Shown in pieces: positions 43,766-53,133 of a stretch of DNA of 64,000 bases. The DNA comes from Halobacteriales archaeon QS_4_70_19. GTDB taxonomy: Archaea; Halobacteriota; Halobacteria; Halobacteriales; Haloarculaceae. Both the position numbers and the translations under genes were made by a program. Position 1 is the first letter of the stretch. Each line of letters starts with the position of its first letter. The notes under the pieces were generated by a model. It did not search any database, had not been told where the DNA came from, and saw nothing but the letters and a program-made list of their open reading frames with translations. The DNA is taken from NCBI GenBank assembly GCA_003020985.1, contig PXRM01000008.1:59262-123261 (forward strand), in the 5' to 3' direction.

Positions 43766-45591
43766 CGGTAGAGCTCGTCGGCCTCCTCCACGTTCAGGTC
43801 GTCCGGCGAGAGCGTCCCCTCCTGGACCCTGCGCATCAGTTCCTCGCGGTCGTTGCCGAACGCGTGGATGGCGGCCGTGACCTGCTGGTAGTCGTCGATC
43901 CCCTCCTCGACCATGTACTGGAGGAACTCCTCGCGGTCGTTGAGCGCCTCCGCGAGCTCGCGGGCCCCCCAGCCACGGTCGTCGGCGATGTCCTGCAGCA
44001 CGGCGGACTTGTTCACCTTCCGGTGGGTGTCCGTGTCCGCATCGCGCTGGAAGACATCGATCGCGCGGACGGACTCGCCGGCGTCGTCACCGGAGCGGAT
44101 CTCCGTGACGCCGTCGTTCCGACGCACCCGGTCGCCGCCCTTGAACGTCTGCTTCTGGATGCTGACGATGTCCAGCTCCAGGACCATCTGGACCGGGACT
44201 GCGAGCGGGTCGTTCTCCAGCCGGTTGAGGACCCCCTCGACGGACTCGGCGTGGATGGTCGTGTACGCCGTGTGGCCCGTCCCGATGGCCTGGAAGAAGG
44301 TGAACGCCACGTCCTGCTCGGTCCGGATCTCGCCCACGAGGAGATACTCGGGGCGCTGCCGGAGCGCGGCCTGCAGGAGCTGGTACATCGTCACCTCGCC
44401 GCGGCCCTCGGAGGTGATGGAGTCCCGCGTCAGTGACTGGATCCAGTTGTCGTGCGGGAGCGTGATCTCGCGGGTGTCCTCGATGGAGACCACCTTCGAG
44501 TCCTCCGGGATGAACATCGACACCGCGTTCATGCTGGTCGTCTTCCCGGAGCCCGTCCCGCCGGAGAAGATGAGCGAGCGGTTGTTCTCGATGGCCAGCC
44601 AGAAATACGCCATCTGCTCGACGCTGAACGTCCCCGACTCGATGAGGTCGATCGGTGTCAGCGGAACGTTGGCGAACTTCCGGATGGTGAAGTTCGACCC
44701 CCGGGTCGAGACGTCCGACCCGAACGTCAGCTGGACACGGGAGCCGTCCGGCAGCGTCCCGTCCATCAGCGGTTCGCTCACGCTGATCTGCTCGCCGGCG
44801 CGCTGGGCGAGCCGGAGCGCGAACGACGAGAGCTCCGAGCTATCGAACGTGATGTTCGACCGGAGGTCCCGGTGCTCCGTGTGGTAGACGTACACCGGGA
44901 TGTCGATCCCGTCACACGAGATGTCCTCGATGGAGGGGTCCCGCATGATGGGGTCGATCGGCCCCAGGTGGACGAAGTCCCGCAGGAGATAGTACTTCAG
45001 CTTGAGGAGCGTCCCGTCCGAGACCGTCGCGGCGGCGTGGTCGGTGATGATCTCCTCGGCCTTCCGCTCGAAGACGGTCTCGCGCTGCTCCTCCTCCTCT
45101 AAGTTCTGGTACATCAGGGAGTTCCGGAGGATCTTCTCCAGGTCCTCCTTGACGTAGTCCTCGAACTCCGTCAGTTCGGGTTCGTGGACGTGGTAGCGCA
45201 GCTTCTCCTCCCCGTGGCGCTGGAGGATCGAGACGTACGCGTAGGGCTTGTTCACCCAGACGCGCTCGATCTCCTCGTGGTCGTCGAGGTACGAGAAGTC
45301 GAAGAACTTGTTCTTGATGAACTCCGCGCCCGGCGGCTGGGCGAACGACTCGTCGAGGTCCGCCTCCCGGAACCACTCCTGGACCTCGCGGAGGATCTCC
45401 CCCTTGATGGGGTGGTCGGCGACGATCCGCCCGGTCGTGGCGTCGGTGCCCGTGCCGGGCCGTATCGTCGATCCGTCACGCTCCTCGTCCTCGTCACTTT
45501 CGAACTGGAACCCACCGTCCTCGGGGCCCCCCTGACTACGCTTCTCGGTCGACGTCGGCTCGTTCTGGTCTGTTTCGCTGCTCACTGTCAC
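43762..45591 (-). CDS. Type IV pilus assembly ATPase PilB (VirB11-like)
   Basis: A 609-residue secretion ATPase with a long acidic N-terminus (about 1-50). Walker A is SGGTGSGKTTSM, the Asp box EDTREITLPHDNW, Walker B-type RPEYLLVGEIRTEQD and the His box THIHAESVEGVLNRLEN-like TTIHAESVEGVL. Preceding PAS-like domain reads YVYHTEHRDLRSNITF. The start is GTG at 45591. It should power assembly by the PilC below it. The C-terminus overlaps the PilC start (4 bases). Confidence 0.88.
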   Translation of the reverse strand: MTVSSETDQNEPTSTEKRSQGGPEDGGFQFESDEDEERDGSTIRPGTGTDATTGRIVADHPIKGEILREVQEWFREADLDESFAQPPGAEFIKNKFFDFSYLDDHEEIERVWVNKPYAYVSILQRHGEEKLRYHVHEPELTEFEDYVKEDLEKILRNSLMYQNLEEEEQRETVFERKAEEIITDHAAATVSDGTLLKLKYYLLRDFVHLGPIDPIMRDPSIEDISCDGIDIPVYVYHTEHRDLRSNITFDSSELSSFALRLAQRAGEQISVSEPLMDGTLPDGSRVQLTFGSDVSTRGSNFTIRKFANVPLTPIDLIESGTFSVEQMAYFWLAIENNRSLIFSGGTGSGKTTSMNAVSMFIPEDSKVVSIEDTREITLPHDNWIQSLTRDSITSEGRGEVTMYQLLQAALRQRPEYLLVGEIRTEQDVAFTFFQAIGTGHTAYTTIHAESVEGVLNRLENDPLAVPVQMVLELDIVSIQKQTFKGGDRVRRNDGVTEIRSGDDAGESVRAIDVFQRDADTDTHRKVNKSAVLQDIADDRGWGARELAEALNDREEFLQYMVEEGIDDYQQVTAAIHAFGNDREELMRRVQEGTLSPDDLNVEEADELYR

Positions 45592-45963
45592 ACCCTGGCT
45601 GTCCCGACCTTCCCCCGACGCCTGCGTCCGGGCGTCGTGGCCGGTTCTGGCTGTCCATCCGTCCTCACGTGGATCAGGATTGCACCGGTCCTAGCCGGGC
45701 GTTTAAGACCGGCTCCCGTGCTCCCCTGCGACTCGTGGTGACGAACGTGGTACGATACGCTTGCACGGACCTTCTCGGCACGCGGGATAAATGCTCCGCT
45801 CGTTGCGGACTATCGCACACGTTAAACGAACTGCTTGGAACAGTTTCTGGACCCCCGAGGCCACCGTGACGCCGGCCGTTGCGACCGATATCGTCCGTTT
45901 CCCGACGGATGCGTCGTCGTCGAACCACGACACGACCGTCGGGCGGCGGACGACTGCAGGAAG
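45592..45963. other. Promoter-side gap between pilB and tRNA-Gly
   Basis: 372 bp without a recognisable gene. CTTAAACG, about 110 bases upstream of pilB on the minus strand, is the nearest box A-like sequence, flanked by CCGGTC..GACCGG. A possible GGGATAAATGC lies at about 45784. Nothing else clear. Confidence 0.5.
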
Positions 45964-46034
45964 TGCGCCGGCCGGGATTTGAACCCGGGCGACGAGCTTG
46001 GAAGGCTCGTGTCCTACCACTAGACCACCGGCGC
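45964..46034 (-). tRNA. tRNA-Gly (anticodon UCC)
   Basis: On the minus strand the acceptor GCGCCGG pairs with CCGGCGC, discriminator A. The D arm has GGTCTAGTGGTAGGAC. The anticodon arm CGAGC-CTTCCAA-GCTCG gives anticodon UCC (reads GGA). T arm CCGGG-TTCAAAT-CCCGG. 71 nt; CCA not encoded. Confidence 0.93.
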
Positions 46035-46317
46035 GCTCGTTTCGCTCGCGCGCCGAGGTTCGCGCGCCTCGCGCGCTCACCACCGGCGCTCGCTCCGTTG
46101 CGCCAGGATTCCCGCCGTCGGCGGTCATCAACGGCGCTCCGCACCTCGGCTCGCACACAGCGCGCGCTCGCCTCGCATCGCTCCCTGGTCGTGGCGCGCA
46201 CAAGTGCGTACCGGTCCAGCGTCGTTCGACGATACTGTGCTGGCCGACACGCTATCAGAATACGTGGTTCGTTTCCGGGTAATTTCCAGTATTGTAGACG
46301 TGTTCTGGCCATGATAC
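46035..46317. other. GC-rich mirror-repeat gap between tRNA-Gly and methyltransferase
   Basis: About 283 bp. The first ~80 bases are dense short repeats (gcgcgctcgtttcgctcgcg, gaggttcgcgcgcctcgcgc). The last ~80 bases are ordinary. No gene is recognisable. A tRNA promoter on the minus strand would lie here but I see no clear box A. Confidence 0.5.
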
Positions 46318-47025
46318 TCAAGGAGCGACGATAGCGTAGCAGTTCCCGCTGGAGACGAACGAATCGACGGGGGTCAGGTCGCTGGCGGCGAGGTCGCGGT
46401 CGAACTCCGCGAGCGCGTAGACGTGGTAGAACCGGGGGACCGTCTCGCCGCCGGGCAGCGTCCAGTCGACCGCGGTCTCGATACCCTCGTCCGCGTCGGC
46501 AGGTGCGTCGAACCGGTCGTGGGCGGTGCTCCAGGCGCTGACGAGGGCGCGCGCACCGGGGGTGAGCACGCGCGCCAGTTCCGACAGCGAGGCCACCCGC
46601 GTCCCGCGGTCGGGGAGGTGGTGGAGCGTGGCCACGTACACCGCCAGGTCCACGCTGTCGGCCCGGAGGGGCAGCCGTGCGGCGTCGCCGGCGACCGGTC
46701 GGCAGGCGGCACCGTACCCCCGTTCCGTGGCCCGCTCCCCGGCGATCTCGAGGAGCCGCGGGCTCGCGTCCAGGGCGACCACGCGCTCCGTCCGGGCGGC
46801 CAGCGGCTCGACGTGGCGGCCGTTGCCGGCCCCGAGGTCGAGACCCGTCTCACCGGTGCGACCGTCGAGGAACTCCGTCACCTCCGGCCACGGATGCGCC
46901 CGCGTCTCGGCGAAGTGGCTCGCGATCCGGTCGTACGTCGCCCGGACCGTCCGGCGGTCGCGGGGGAGGTCCCGGGCGTCGTCCGCGGATGGGGACCCCT
47001 CGCCGAGTTCGTCCGGCTCCGGCAT
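46318..47025 (-). CDS. Class I SAM methyltransferase, Trm9-like
   Basis: A 235-residue methyltransferase. TYDRIASHFAETRAHPWPEV, then GLDLGAGNGRHVEPLA (SAM motif I), VVALDASPRLLEIA (motif II) and VDLAVYVATLHHLPDRGTRV follow the yeast Trm9/AlkBH8 methyltransferase pattern. Trm9 methylates wobble uridine carboxymethyl groups, but archaeal members may have other substrates, including small metabolites, so the tRNA link is inference. Its ATG is 2 bases from the PilC stop, so it is probably in the second pilus operon. The tRNA-Gly (UCC) gene is next to it. Confidence 0.72.
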   Translation of the reverse strand: MPEPDELGEGSPSADDARDLPRDRRTVRATYDRIASHFAETRAHPWPEVTEFLDGRTGETGLDLGAGNGRHVEPLAARTERVVALDASPRLLEIAGERATERGYGAACRPVAGDAARLPLRADSVDLAVYVATLHHLPDRGTRVASLSELARVLTPGARALVSAWSTAHDRFDAPADADEGIETAVDWTLPGGETVPRFYHVYALAEFDRDLAASDLTPVDSFVSSGNCYAIVAP

Positions 47026-47027
47026 CG

Positions 47028-49205
47028 TCAGAACGGGAGCAGCGGGACGAGCGTGGTTGCCGCGGCCGAACCGACGTCCGGTTGCGGGAGGAAGACGAAG
47101 GCCAGGTAGGTGACGAGCAGCATGATGGTGGCGTGCTTCACGCCGCCCTTGACGGTGCCGTTCCCCATCTGTCCACCGACCAGGCCGGAGAGGGCGGCCT
47201 GGAGGAGGCCGGCGTGGAAGAAGGTCAGGCGGTACTGGTCGACCTTGCCGGCGTCGACCTGGATGAACGCGGGCGTGGCCACCAGCCCGCCCCGGCTGCC
47301 GCTCCCGAGCGCCTCCTGGGCCGGCAGGTTGGGGATGAGCACGCGGTCGATGGCCCCGATGACGACGAGGAAGACCAGGAAGGCGACGTAGATGACCATG
47401 ATGTACGTCATCATCTCCTGCTTGCGCTTGCGCTTCAGACGCAGGTCGGAACGGGCCTGCTCGGCGGCGATGCGGATGACGGGACCGATCTCGTTGGAGG
47501 CGCGCATCGAGTTCGTCAGCAGCGTCACCGTCCGCGTGACCGAGGGCGTCTGGACGCGGCGTTCGAACCGGTCGAGCGCCTGCTCGACGGTCGCCCCCCA
47601 CTTGATGTCGCGCCAGATGCGGTCGACCTCGGCATTCAGTTCCCCCAGGTCGCTCCGGCGGACGCGGTCGAACGACGACACGACGGCGACCCCGGCCTCG
47701 TTGAGGCTGGCCAGCCGCTCGAGCATGTCCGGGATGGCGCTCTCGAGCCGCCCGAGCCGGCGCTGGGACACCTCGTACACCACCGTGAACGTCGCCATCA
47801 CGAACAGCGCCGCCTGGACGAGTGCGTCGTCGAACGCACGGACGTCGAACGCGCCGTCGGCGAGCACCGCCGGCACCTGCCCGAGGAGAAAGCCGAGAGC
47901 GATCGGCACGGTCACCAGAAACACCAGTTCCGGCCGGTCGATCAGTGACTCGACCGGGCTGGAGAGGACGGACCGCAACCGCCGGACCCGCCTGTACGCC
48001 CGGAGCCGGTCGCGGTTGGCCGTCCACCGGTCGCCCCGGGCCCAGCCGTGCGCACCGTCGTCGGCGACGCCCCCGTCCGGGGCAGTCACCGGCTCGCCCT
48101 CGGTCGTCTCGGCGGGAGGCCCCCGGGTCAGCGCCCCCAGGCTCTCGCGGTCGACCGTCTTCTCGTCGCGGGTAGCGCGCAACGGCTGGGTGATCTCCGA
48201 GAGGTAGGCGATGAACAGCAGGTTCGTCGTCGGCAGCACCACGTACGTGATGACCTGGACCAGGACCAGCGTGTCCCCGCTCGTGAGTCCGATGACGAGC
48301 AGGATGGTGATGAGAAAGAGCATCCCCGCCACGACGGTCGTCACGTACACCTCGGCGGTAGTCGCCAGCAGTTCGAGGATCTCCTCCTGCTGGTCCTCGG
48401 CCTGCTCGCGGTAGCGTTCGTACTCCTCGGCGAGGAAGGCCGAGAGGTTCCGGCCGGACTGGAGGACGCTGGTCAGGTTCTCCAGGAACTTCTGGAACTG
48501 CTCGGAGGGCGTCCGCCGGGAGAGCTCCCGGACGGCGCTGATGAGGTCCTCGCCGAACAGGTCCATGTTCCGGACGCCGACGGCCATCTCGCCGGCCCCG
48601 GTCCCGAAGACGCCCTGGTTGTTCGCCAGCGACCGCATCACGTCCGGGAACGCCATCCCGCCACGGGACTGGGCGTAGATGAACGCGACCGTCCGGGGGA
48701 GCGAGGCGTCGATCTGGCGGGCCCGCGTCGTGGCCCGGATGGAGGGAATCGCCCAACGGATGGTGTAGACCGTCGCAGCCGCCAGACTCCCGAGGGCAGC
48801 ACTGATCACGGTGAAGAGCAGGAACAGCTTGACGTCGAACGTGAGCAGCCAGTCGGGCAGCGAGGAGGCGGCATCGCTGATCGCCGGACTGGGAGCCGTC
48901 AACCGGGTCAGGCCGAGGAGGTCCACGACCAGCGCGCCGAGGTAGAGTCCCAGCACCGCACCCGCGAGCGTCGCGACGGTCGCGTACAGGTACGTCCGGG
49001 TGACGTACGTCCGATACGGCGTGCCGATGCCCGCGGCGCGGAGCGTCCGCTCGCGCTGCTCGTCGGTCGGGATCGACCCGCCGCCGAAGACGGTGTAGGA
49101 GAACCGCTTGACCCGTCGCTCCATTCGCCGGCTGTACGGCGCCGCCGCCAGCACGGCCAGCAACAGCAGGACGGCGACCAGCGGGAGGTAGGTCGCGAGT
49201 GCCAT
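47028..49205 (-). CDS. Type II/IV secretion membrane protein PilC (TadC-like)
   Basis: A 725-residue membrane protein with doubled T2SS-F architecture. The N-terminus MALATYLPLVAVLLLLAVLA is a membrane helix; later RQIDASLPRTVAFIYAQSRG and GGMAFPDVMRSLANNQGVFG mark the first F domain; the second starts near RLGRLESAIPDMLERLASLN. It ends in a hydrophobic C-terminus (AATTLVPLLPF). It pairs with the PilB upstream (1 base gap) and is clearly different from the PilC at 41741. No pilin gene is adjacent to this set. Confidence 0.86.
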   Translation of the reverse strand: MALATYLPLVAVLLLLAVLAAAPYSRRMERRVKRFSYTVFGGGSIPTDEQRERTLRAAGIGTPYRTYVTRTYLYATVATLAGAVLGLYLGALVVDLLGLTRLTAPSPAISDAASSLPDWLLTFDVKLFLLFTVISAALGSLAAATVYTIRWAIPSIRATTRARQIDASLPRTVAFIYAQSRGGMAFPDVMRSLANNQGVFGTGAGEMAVGVRNMDLFGEDLISAVRELSRRTPSEQFQKFLENLTSVLQSGRNLSAFLAEEYERYREQAEDQQEEILELLATTAEVYVTTVVAGMLFLITILLVIGLTSGDTLVLVQVITYVVLPTTNLLFIAYLSEITQPLRATRDEKTVDRESLGALTRGPPAETTEGEPVTAPDGGVADDGAHGWARGDRWTANRDRLRAYRRVRRLRSVLSSPVESLIDRPELVFLVTVPIALGFLLGQVPAVLADGAFDVRAFDDALVQAALFVMATFTVVYEVSQRRLGRLESAIPDMLERLASLNEAGVAVVSSFDRVRRSDLGELNAEVDRIWRDIKWGATVEQALDRFERRVQTPSVTRTVTLLTNSMRASNEIGPVIRIAAEQARSDLRLKRKRKQEMMTYIMVIYVAFLVFLVVIGAIDRVLIPNLPAQEALGSGSRGGLVATPAFIQVDAGKVDQYRLTFFHAGLLQAALSGLVGGQMGNGTVKGGVKHATIMLLVTYLAFVFLPQPDVGSAAATTLVPLLPF

Positions 49206-49206
49206 C

Positions 49207-50895
49207 TCAGTCGTCGGCGCTCGCCTCGGTACCGGACCCGGAGTCGAGTTCGGGCGCGTCGATGCGGTCCATCACCCCGTCGGGGTCGGCGTAGTAGCGG
49301 TTCACCATCGTCGTGAAGGCCTGGTACTGGGTCACCTCCTCCTCCCAGAGGTACTTCAGGAAGCGACGGCGCTGCCGGAGCTCCCGGAGCAGGTCCCCCT
49401 GCGACCAGCCGCGTTCCTGGCGGATCTCGTCCATCAGCTTCCGGTTCCCCTGGCTGAACGTGTCGTCCACGGCGTCCCAGGTGTAGGCGCCACCGTAGTC
49501 GAGTTCGCCGGTTCGCTGGTCGATGCCCTCGATCTCGGCGATCTCGGAGGCGCGCCGGACCCGCTCCCCCTCGAACCGCGCCAGCGTCTGGACGACGAGC
49601 ACGTCCAGCGACTGGACCATCGGTCGCGGGACGTTGATGGGGTCGTTCTCCAGCCGGTTGATGGCGGTCTGGACGGAGTCGGCGTGCATCGTCGACAGCG
49701 TCGTGTGCCCGGTGTTCATCGCCTGGAAGAGAGTGATCGCCTCCTCGCCCCGGACCTCGCCAACGATGATGTACTCCGGGCGGTGCCGGAGCGACGACCG
49801 GAGCAGGTCGTACATCGTGATGTTGGCGGCCTCGTCCAGCCGCTCCCGGGTGACACTGGAGAGCCAGTTGTCGTGGCACAGCGCCAGCTCCCGGGTGTCC
49901 TCGATGGTGATGAGCTTCGAGCGCGGCGGGATGAACATCGAGATGGCGTTCATCGAGGTCGTCTTGCCGGCCGCCGTCCCGCCGGCGATGATGACGTTCT
50001 TGTTGTGCTCGATGGCCATCCAGAGGTAGGCCATCTGGTCCAGGTTGTACGTCCCGAAGCGGAGGAGGTCGATGGGCGTGAACGGCTCCTCGCTGTACTT
50101 CCGGATGGTGAACGCGGACCCGCGGGGGGTGACCTCCTGGCCGAGCGCCAGCTCGGCGCGCGAGCCGTCATCCAGCGTCGTCTCGACGACCGGATTGCCC
50201 ACGGAGATGTGACGGCCCGACTGCTGGGCCAGCCGGATGACGAACGAATCCAGCTCCTCCTCCCCGAACGAGACGTTCGTCTCGACGTCCTGGTAGTCCT
50301 CGTGGTAGGCGTACAGCGGTAGGCCGTAGCCGTCACAGGAGATGTCCTCGATCCGGGGATCGTGCATCAGCGCGTCGATCCGTCCGAACCCACGGAACCG
50401 GCGCCAGAGGTAGTAGAACAGCCGGTAGAACCCAGCGACGTCGACATCGACACCGTACTCCTCCAGTCGGTCGCGGAGCTCCGCCTGCAGGACCGCCTCG
50501 GTACCGGCCTCCCCCACCGCCTCCTCGTCCCTGGCGTCCATATCGGCCTCGTCGCCGTACAGCAGTGGGGCCCGGACATCCTCGTAGAGCGTCTCCAGCA
50601 GGTCCGCCTCGACGGTGTCCAGGGTCGGCTCGACGACGTGGTAGTGGTACTCGTTCTCGTTGTTGTCGTAGTTGATGGAAGCGAACGAGAACGGCGCGTT
50701 CAGCCAGTACCGGTCGACCTCCTCGTACCCCTCCAGCCCGTCGAAGTCGACGAGCCGGCCGTGCTCGGCCGGCGACCAGGGGGCGGTGTCGATCTGGGAC
50801 CCGCGGAACATCTCCAGGGTCCGGGAGAGCTGCTCCACCAGCGTCTCCAGCGTTCCCTTCGACCGGACCGGCGGCGCGTCGTTCGTATCGGACAT
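49207..50895 (-). CDS. Type IV pilus/archaellum-like assembly ATPase PilB
   Basis: A 562-residue secretion ATPase. Walker A IIAGGTAAGKTTSM, Asp box EDTRELALCHDNW, and RPEYIIVGEVRGEEAITLFQ with His-box STMHADSVQTAINRLEN are complete. The N-terminal domain is shorter than in the other PilB (43762), and the C-terminal extension is rich in Glu/Asp. ATG at 50895 follows a strong start in frame. It heads the second pilus operon. Without pilin genes nearby it may serve pilins elsewhere or a different system. Confidence 0.87.
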   Translation of the reverse strand: MSDTNDAPPVRSKGTLETLVEQLSRTLEMFRGSQIDTAPWSPAEHGRLVDFDGLEGYEEVDRYWLNAPFSFASINYDNNENEYHYHVVEPTLDTVEADLLETLYEDVRAPLLYGDEADMDARDEEAVGEAGTEAVLQAELRDRLEEYGVDVDVAGFYRLFYYLWRRFRGFGRIDALMHDPRIEDISCDGYGLPLYAYHEDYQDVETNVSFGEEELDSFVIRLAQQSGRHISVGNPVVETTLDDGSRAELALGQEVTPRGSAFTIRKYSEEPFTPIDLLRFGTYNLDQMAYLWMAIEHNKNVIIAGGTAAGKTTSMNAISMFIPPRSKLITIEDTRELALCHDNWLSSVTRERLDEAANITMYDLLRSSLRHRPEYIIVGEVRGEEAITLFQAMNTGHTTLSTMHADSVQTAINRLENDPINVPRPMVQSLDVLVVQTLARFEGERVRRASEIAEIEGIDQRTGELDYGGAYTWDAVDDTFSQGNRKLMDEIRQERGWSQGDLLRELRQRRRFLKYLWEEEVTQYQAFTTMVNRYYADPDGVMDRIDAPELDSGSGTEASADD

Positions 50896-50995
50896 GGTAG
50901 CCGGGGGCGACCCCCCGTCGGTTATCGAACGCAGGTGCCAGGCCTACATAAATTCACGCCGGACCGGACCGCTGTCGGGCCCGGTCGAGGCGGGT

Positions 50996-51499
50996 TCAGC
51001 CCTCGATGCGCTCGACGCGCAGCAGGACGGCCCCGAGGACGAGGACGAAGAGGGCGCCGACGGGTACTGCCCCGCCGGGGTACCGCTGGACGAGGAGGAC
51101 CGTCGCAGCCCCCAACGCGAGCCCGGTCGCGAGCAACAGCCCGCCCAGCAGCCGGACCGGGTCGACCGGCAGGTCCGACTCGACTCGCTTCTCACGTGCG
51201 TAGTAGACCACGCTCAGGGCGAACGCCACGAGGAAGGGGATCGCCCCGAGTACCCACAGCTGGTACGCCTGCTCGATTCCGCCGGTCGCCCGGGCGAGCG
51301 CCGTCGGCAGCAGCTGGAACGGGCGCTCGCCCGGGAGTTCCGCACCGAGGACGAACTGGAAGAGGAACAGGGGCCACCGGACGACGATCAGCGAGATTCC
51401 GCCCTGCGAGTCGAACGAGATCGACCACGGCAGGAGCGCGCTCACCCACGTCGACAGCACCGCCAGCTCCCCTGCGTACTTCGTCCGGAGCGACACCAT
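50996..51499 (-). CDS. Membrane protein of unknown function (TIGR04206-like)
   Basis: A 167-residue protein with five hydrophobic segments: LAVLSTWVSALLPWSISF, LIVVRWPLFLFQFVLG, AIPFLVAFALSVVYYA, LLGGLLLATGLALGAATVLL and PVGALFVLVLGAVLLRV. The pattern recalls the haloarchaeal family TIGR04206, seen from memory. It lies just after the PilB operon promoter, on the same strand, so it may be independent. Confidence 0.6.
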   Translation of the reverse strand: MVSLRTKYAGELAVLSTWVSALLPWSISFDSQGGISLIVVRWPLFLFQFVLGAELPGERPFQLLPTALARATGGIEQAYQLWVLGAIPFLVAFALSVVYYAREKRVESDLPVDPVRLLGGLLLATGLALGAATVLLVQRYPGGAVPVGALFVLVLGAVLLRVERIEG

Positions 51500-51680
51500 A
51501 CCGGCCGAGCGCCGCGCGCGGCCGAAAACCTACCGATGGGCCCACGGCGCCGGAACCGACCGGGGCGGAGACGGGCGACCGACCGGTGACGGCGGTACGG
51601 GCGAGCGCTGCCGTCCGGACGACTCGACGACCGTGGGGCGTCACGTTCTTGTCCGGCCGCCTCGTACCCTGGACCATCTA

Positions 51681-52133
51681 ATGAGGCGCGACTACTTCAC
51701 GCTGGACGTCGGTAACCTCGACGCGGACGGGCCGCCGACGGCACACATCAGGTTCGATGGGCCCGCCGAGCAGCTCGTCGACCGCCTCACGGGGGACGAC
51801 GATGAGGCGCTCTCTCCGGAGGAGCTCGACGTCGCCTTCCGACTCCAGAGCCCGGCCGAGGACGAGAACGCGAGCGGTGTCGTCGCCGTCACGAACCGGG
51901 TCACCGGCGCGTTCGTCCTGGAACTCAACGCCGACGCCGACGACGTCTTCCGCTTCATCGACGCCGCCCGCGAGTTCGGCAAGGACGCCGACCGGGAGTT
52001 CCGCTACCGCGTCCGCGTCACCGCCGACGACGAGGAGCTGCTGGCCCACGAGATGAACGTCTTCCTCGTCTACGACCCCGATGGGGAGCTGCTCCGCGGC
52101 CGGTCGCTGATCCCGAGCGGCGTCGAACTCTGA
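51681..52133 (+). CDS. Conserved haloarchaeal protein (DUF5793-like)
   Basis: A 150-residue soluble acidic protein beginning MRRDYFTLDVGNLDADGPP, with a mixed alpha/beta body (HIRFDGPAEQLVDRLTGDDD, GAFVLELNADADDVFRFIDA) and ending SLIPSGVEL. The N-terminus and length match the family I recall as DUF5793. No catalytic motif is visible. It is followed by the hairpin field. Confidence 0.7.
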   Translation: MRRDYFTLDVGNLDADGPPTAHIRFDGPAEQLVDRLTGDDDEALSPEELDVAFRLQSPAEDENASGVVAVTNRVTGAFVLELNADADDVFRFIDAAREFGKDADREFRYRVRVTADDEELLAHEMNVFLVYDPDGELLRGRSLIPSGVEL

Positions 52134-52717
52134 CGAACTCCTTTCCCGCGCGGGTGTCCTCGGCGTCCTCAGAACGCGAAGCGTTCTGATGGGCTGCGCG
52201 AGAGCTTCGCTCTCGCGAACGGCCTTCGGCCGCCTGCGGGAACCGGCCGGCCGGCGTTGTCGGCCAGCTATTCGTCCGTCGGCGGAGCCGACGAACCACC
52301 CGCGGTCGTGGAATCGCGGAGCGCTTCCACGGGCGATCAGAACGCGCCGCGTCCCGATGAGGGCAGAAAACGTCCAGAAAAAGGGCCGCTCCTCGTGCCC
52401 TGCGGGCGCTCACGGCGCGCAACGCCGTTCGCACGTGGCGGCGACGCCGCCACGCTGCTCGGAGCGGTGGACCGCGCTCGCCCCGTCGTCGGGCGACGTG
52501 GTCCGAGAATCGCGGAGCGATTCTCGTCATCCCGAAAATCCCCGGATTTTCGGAGACCCGACTGCAACGGGGCGGAGTCCCACTCTGCTCGCCCGACTGC
52601 AATCAATAACGGAGGTGCTCGTCCTTTCCAGATCGAATACGAGACGTATCCATCCCAACGTGGATTATTCGGATTCGGGACCGGGATAGGCCTGAAAACT
52701 CGAACGTTATAGAGATA
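52134..52717. repeat. Noncoding hairpin field
   Basis: 584 bp without a gene. At least seven short stems lie in 390 bases, mostly with 3-base loops: AGAACGC-gaa-GCGTTCT (52171-52187), GCGAGAGC-ttc-GCTCTCGC (52198-52216), CGGCC-ttc-GGCCG (52220-52232), GTCGGC-gga-GCCGAC (52278-52292), a 10-of-11 stem with loop gga (52307-52331), a 9-bp stem with loop gac (52434-52454), a 10-bp stem with loop gga (52504-52526) and CCGAAAATC-cccg-GATTTTCGG (52532-52553). A direct repeat CCCGACTGCAA occurs at 52557 and 52592. Beyond, the sequence turns A/T-richer toward FUN14. Confidence 0.85.
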
Positions 52718-53041
52718 TCACGCCTTCTTGAACCCGAGCAGGAAGCCGCCGGCGAAGCCGCCGGAGACGGAGAGCGTCGAGAGGATGGTCATCACCCAGG
52801 AGGGCGGGGTCTGGGAGGTGGCCGCCTCGCCCGCGGAGAGGAAGGTCGCGCCGAGTTTATCCCAGTCGACCGCGAGGACCTGGCGGGACTCGAGGAACTT
52901 GAACAGGGCGAGTTCGAGACCCACGAGCACCGCGACCACCTTCGCGACCTTCTTGGCGGTGAAGCCGATGAGTCCCCCGATGACGGCCCCCGTTCCCACG
53001 TTGATTCCGACCGTCTGTGCGAGCGCCTGAACGTCCACCAT
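52718..53041 (-). CDS. FUN14-family membrane protein
   Basis: A 107-residue protein with Gly-rich helices typical of FUN14: GAVIGGLIGFTAKKVAKVVA and SVSGGFAGGFLLGFKKA at the C-terminus, with a hydrophobic middle. Archaeal FUN14 proteins are of unknown function. It is transcribed divergently from hflX, 92 bp away, and sits between the hairpin field and hflX. Confidence 0.82.
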   Translation of the reverse strand: MVDVQALAQTVGINVGTGAVIGGLIGFTAKKVAKVVAVLVGLELALFKFLESRQVLAVDWDKLGATFLSAGEAATSQTPPSWVMTILSTLSVSGGFAGGFLLGFKKA

Positions 53042-53102
53042 ACCGGATATACTGGTTCTCTTATGTAAGACTTTTGTGGCGACCTCGCAACCGGCGACGG
53101 GG

Positions 53103-53109
53103 TTTTTAC
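53103..53109 (+). promoter_or_regulatory. Box A of hflX
   Basis: TTTTTAC lies about 25-31 bases upstream of the GTG start at 53134, consistent with a leaderless transcript. Confidence 0.5.
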
Positions 53110-53133
53110 CCAGGGGCAGTTAGTCCCCGGTGA

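Noticed and set aside
41414..43771. Very long open frame opposite pilC
   Set aside because: It is an antisense reflection of codon bias in a GC-rich gene; it is Arg/Glu-rich and has no recognisable domains, whereas the opposite strand encodes a clear membrane protein.
46318..48756. Methyltransferase fused with an upstream extension
   Set aside because: The extension is antisense-type Arg/Pro-rich sequence over the pilC gene; the protein proper starts at the ATG at 47025.
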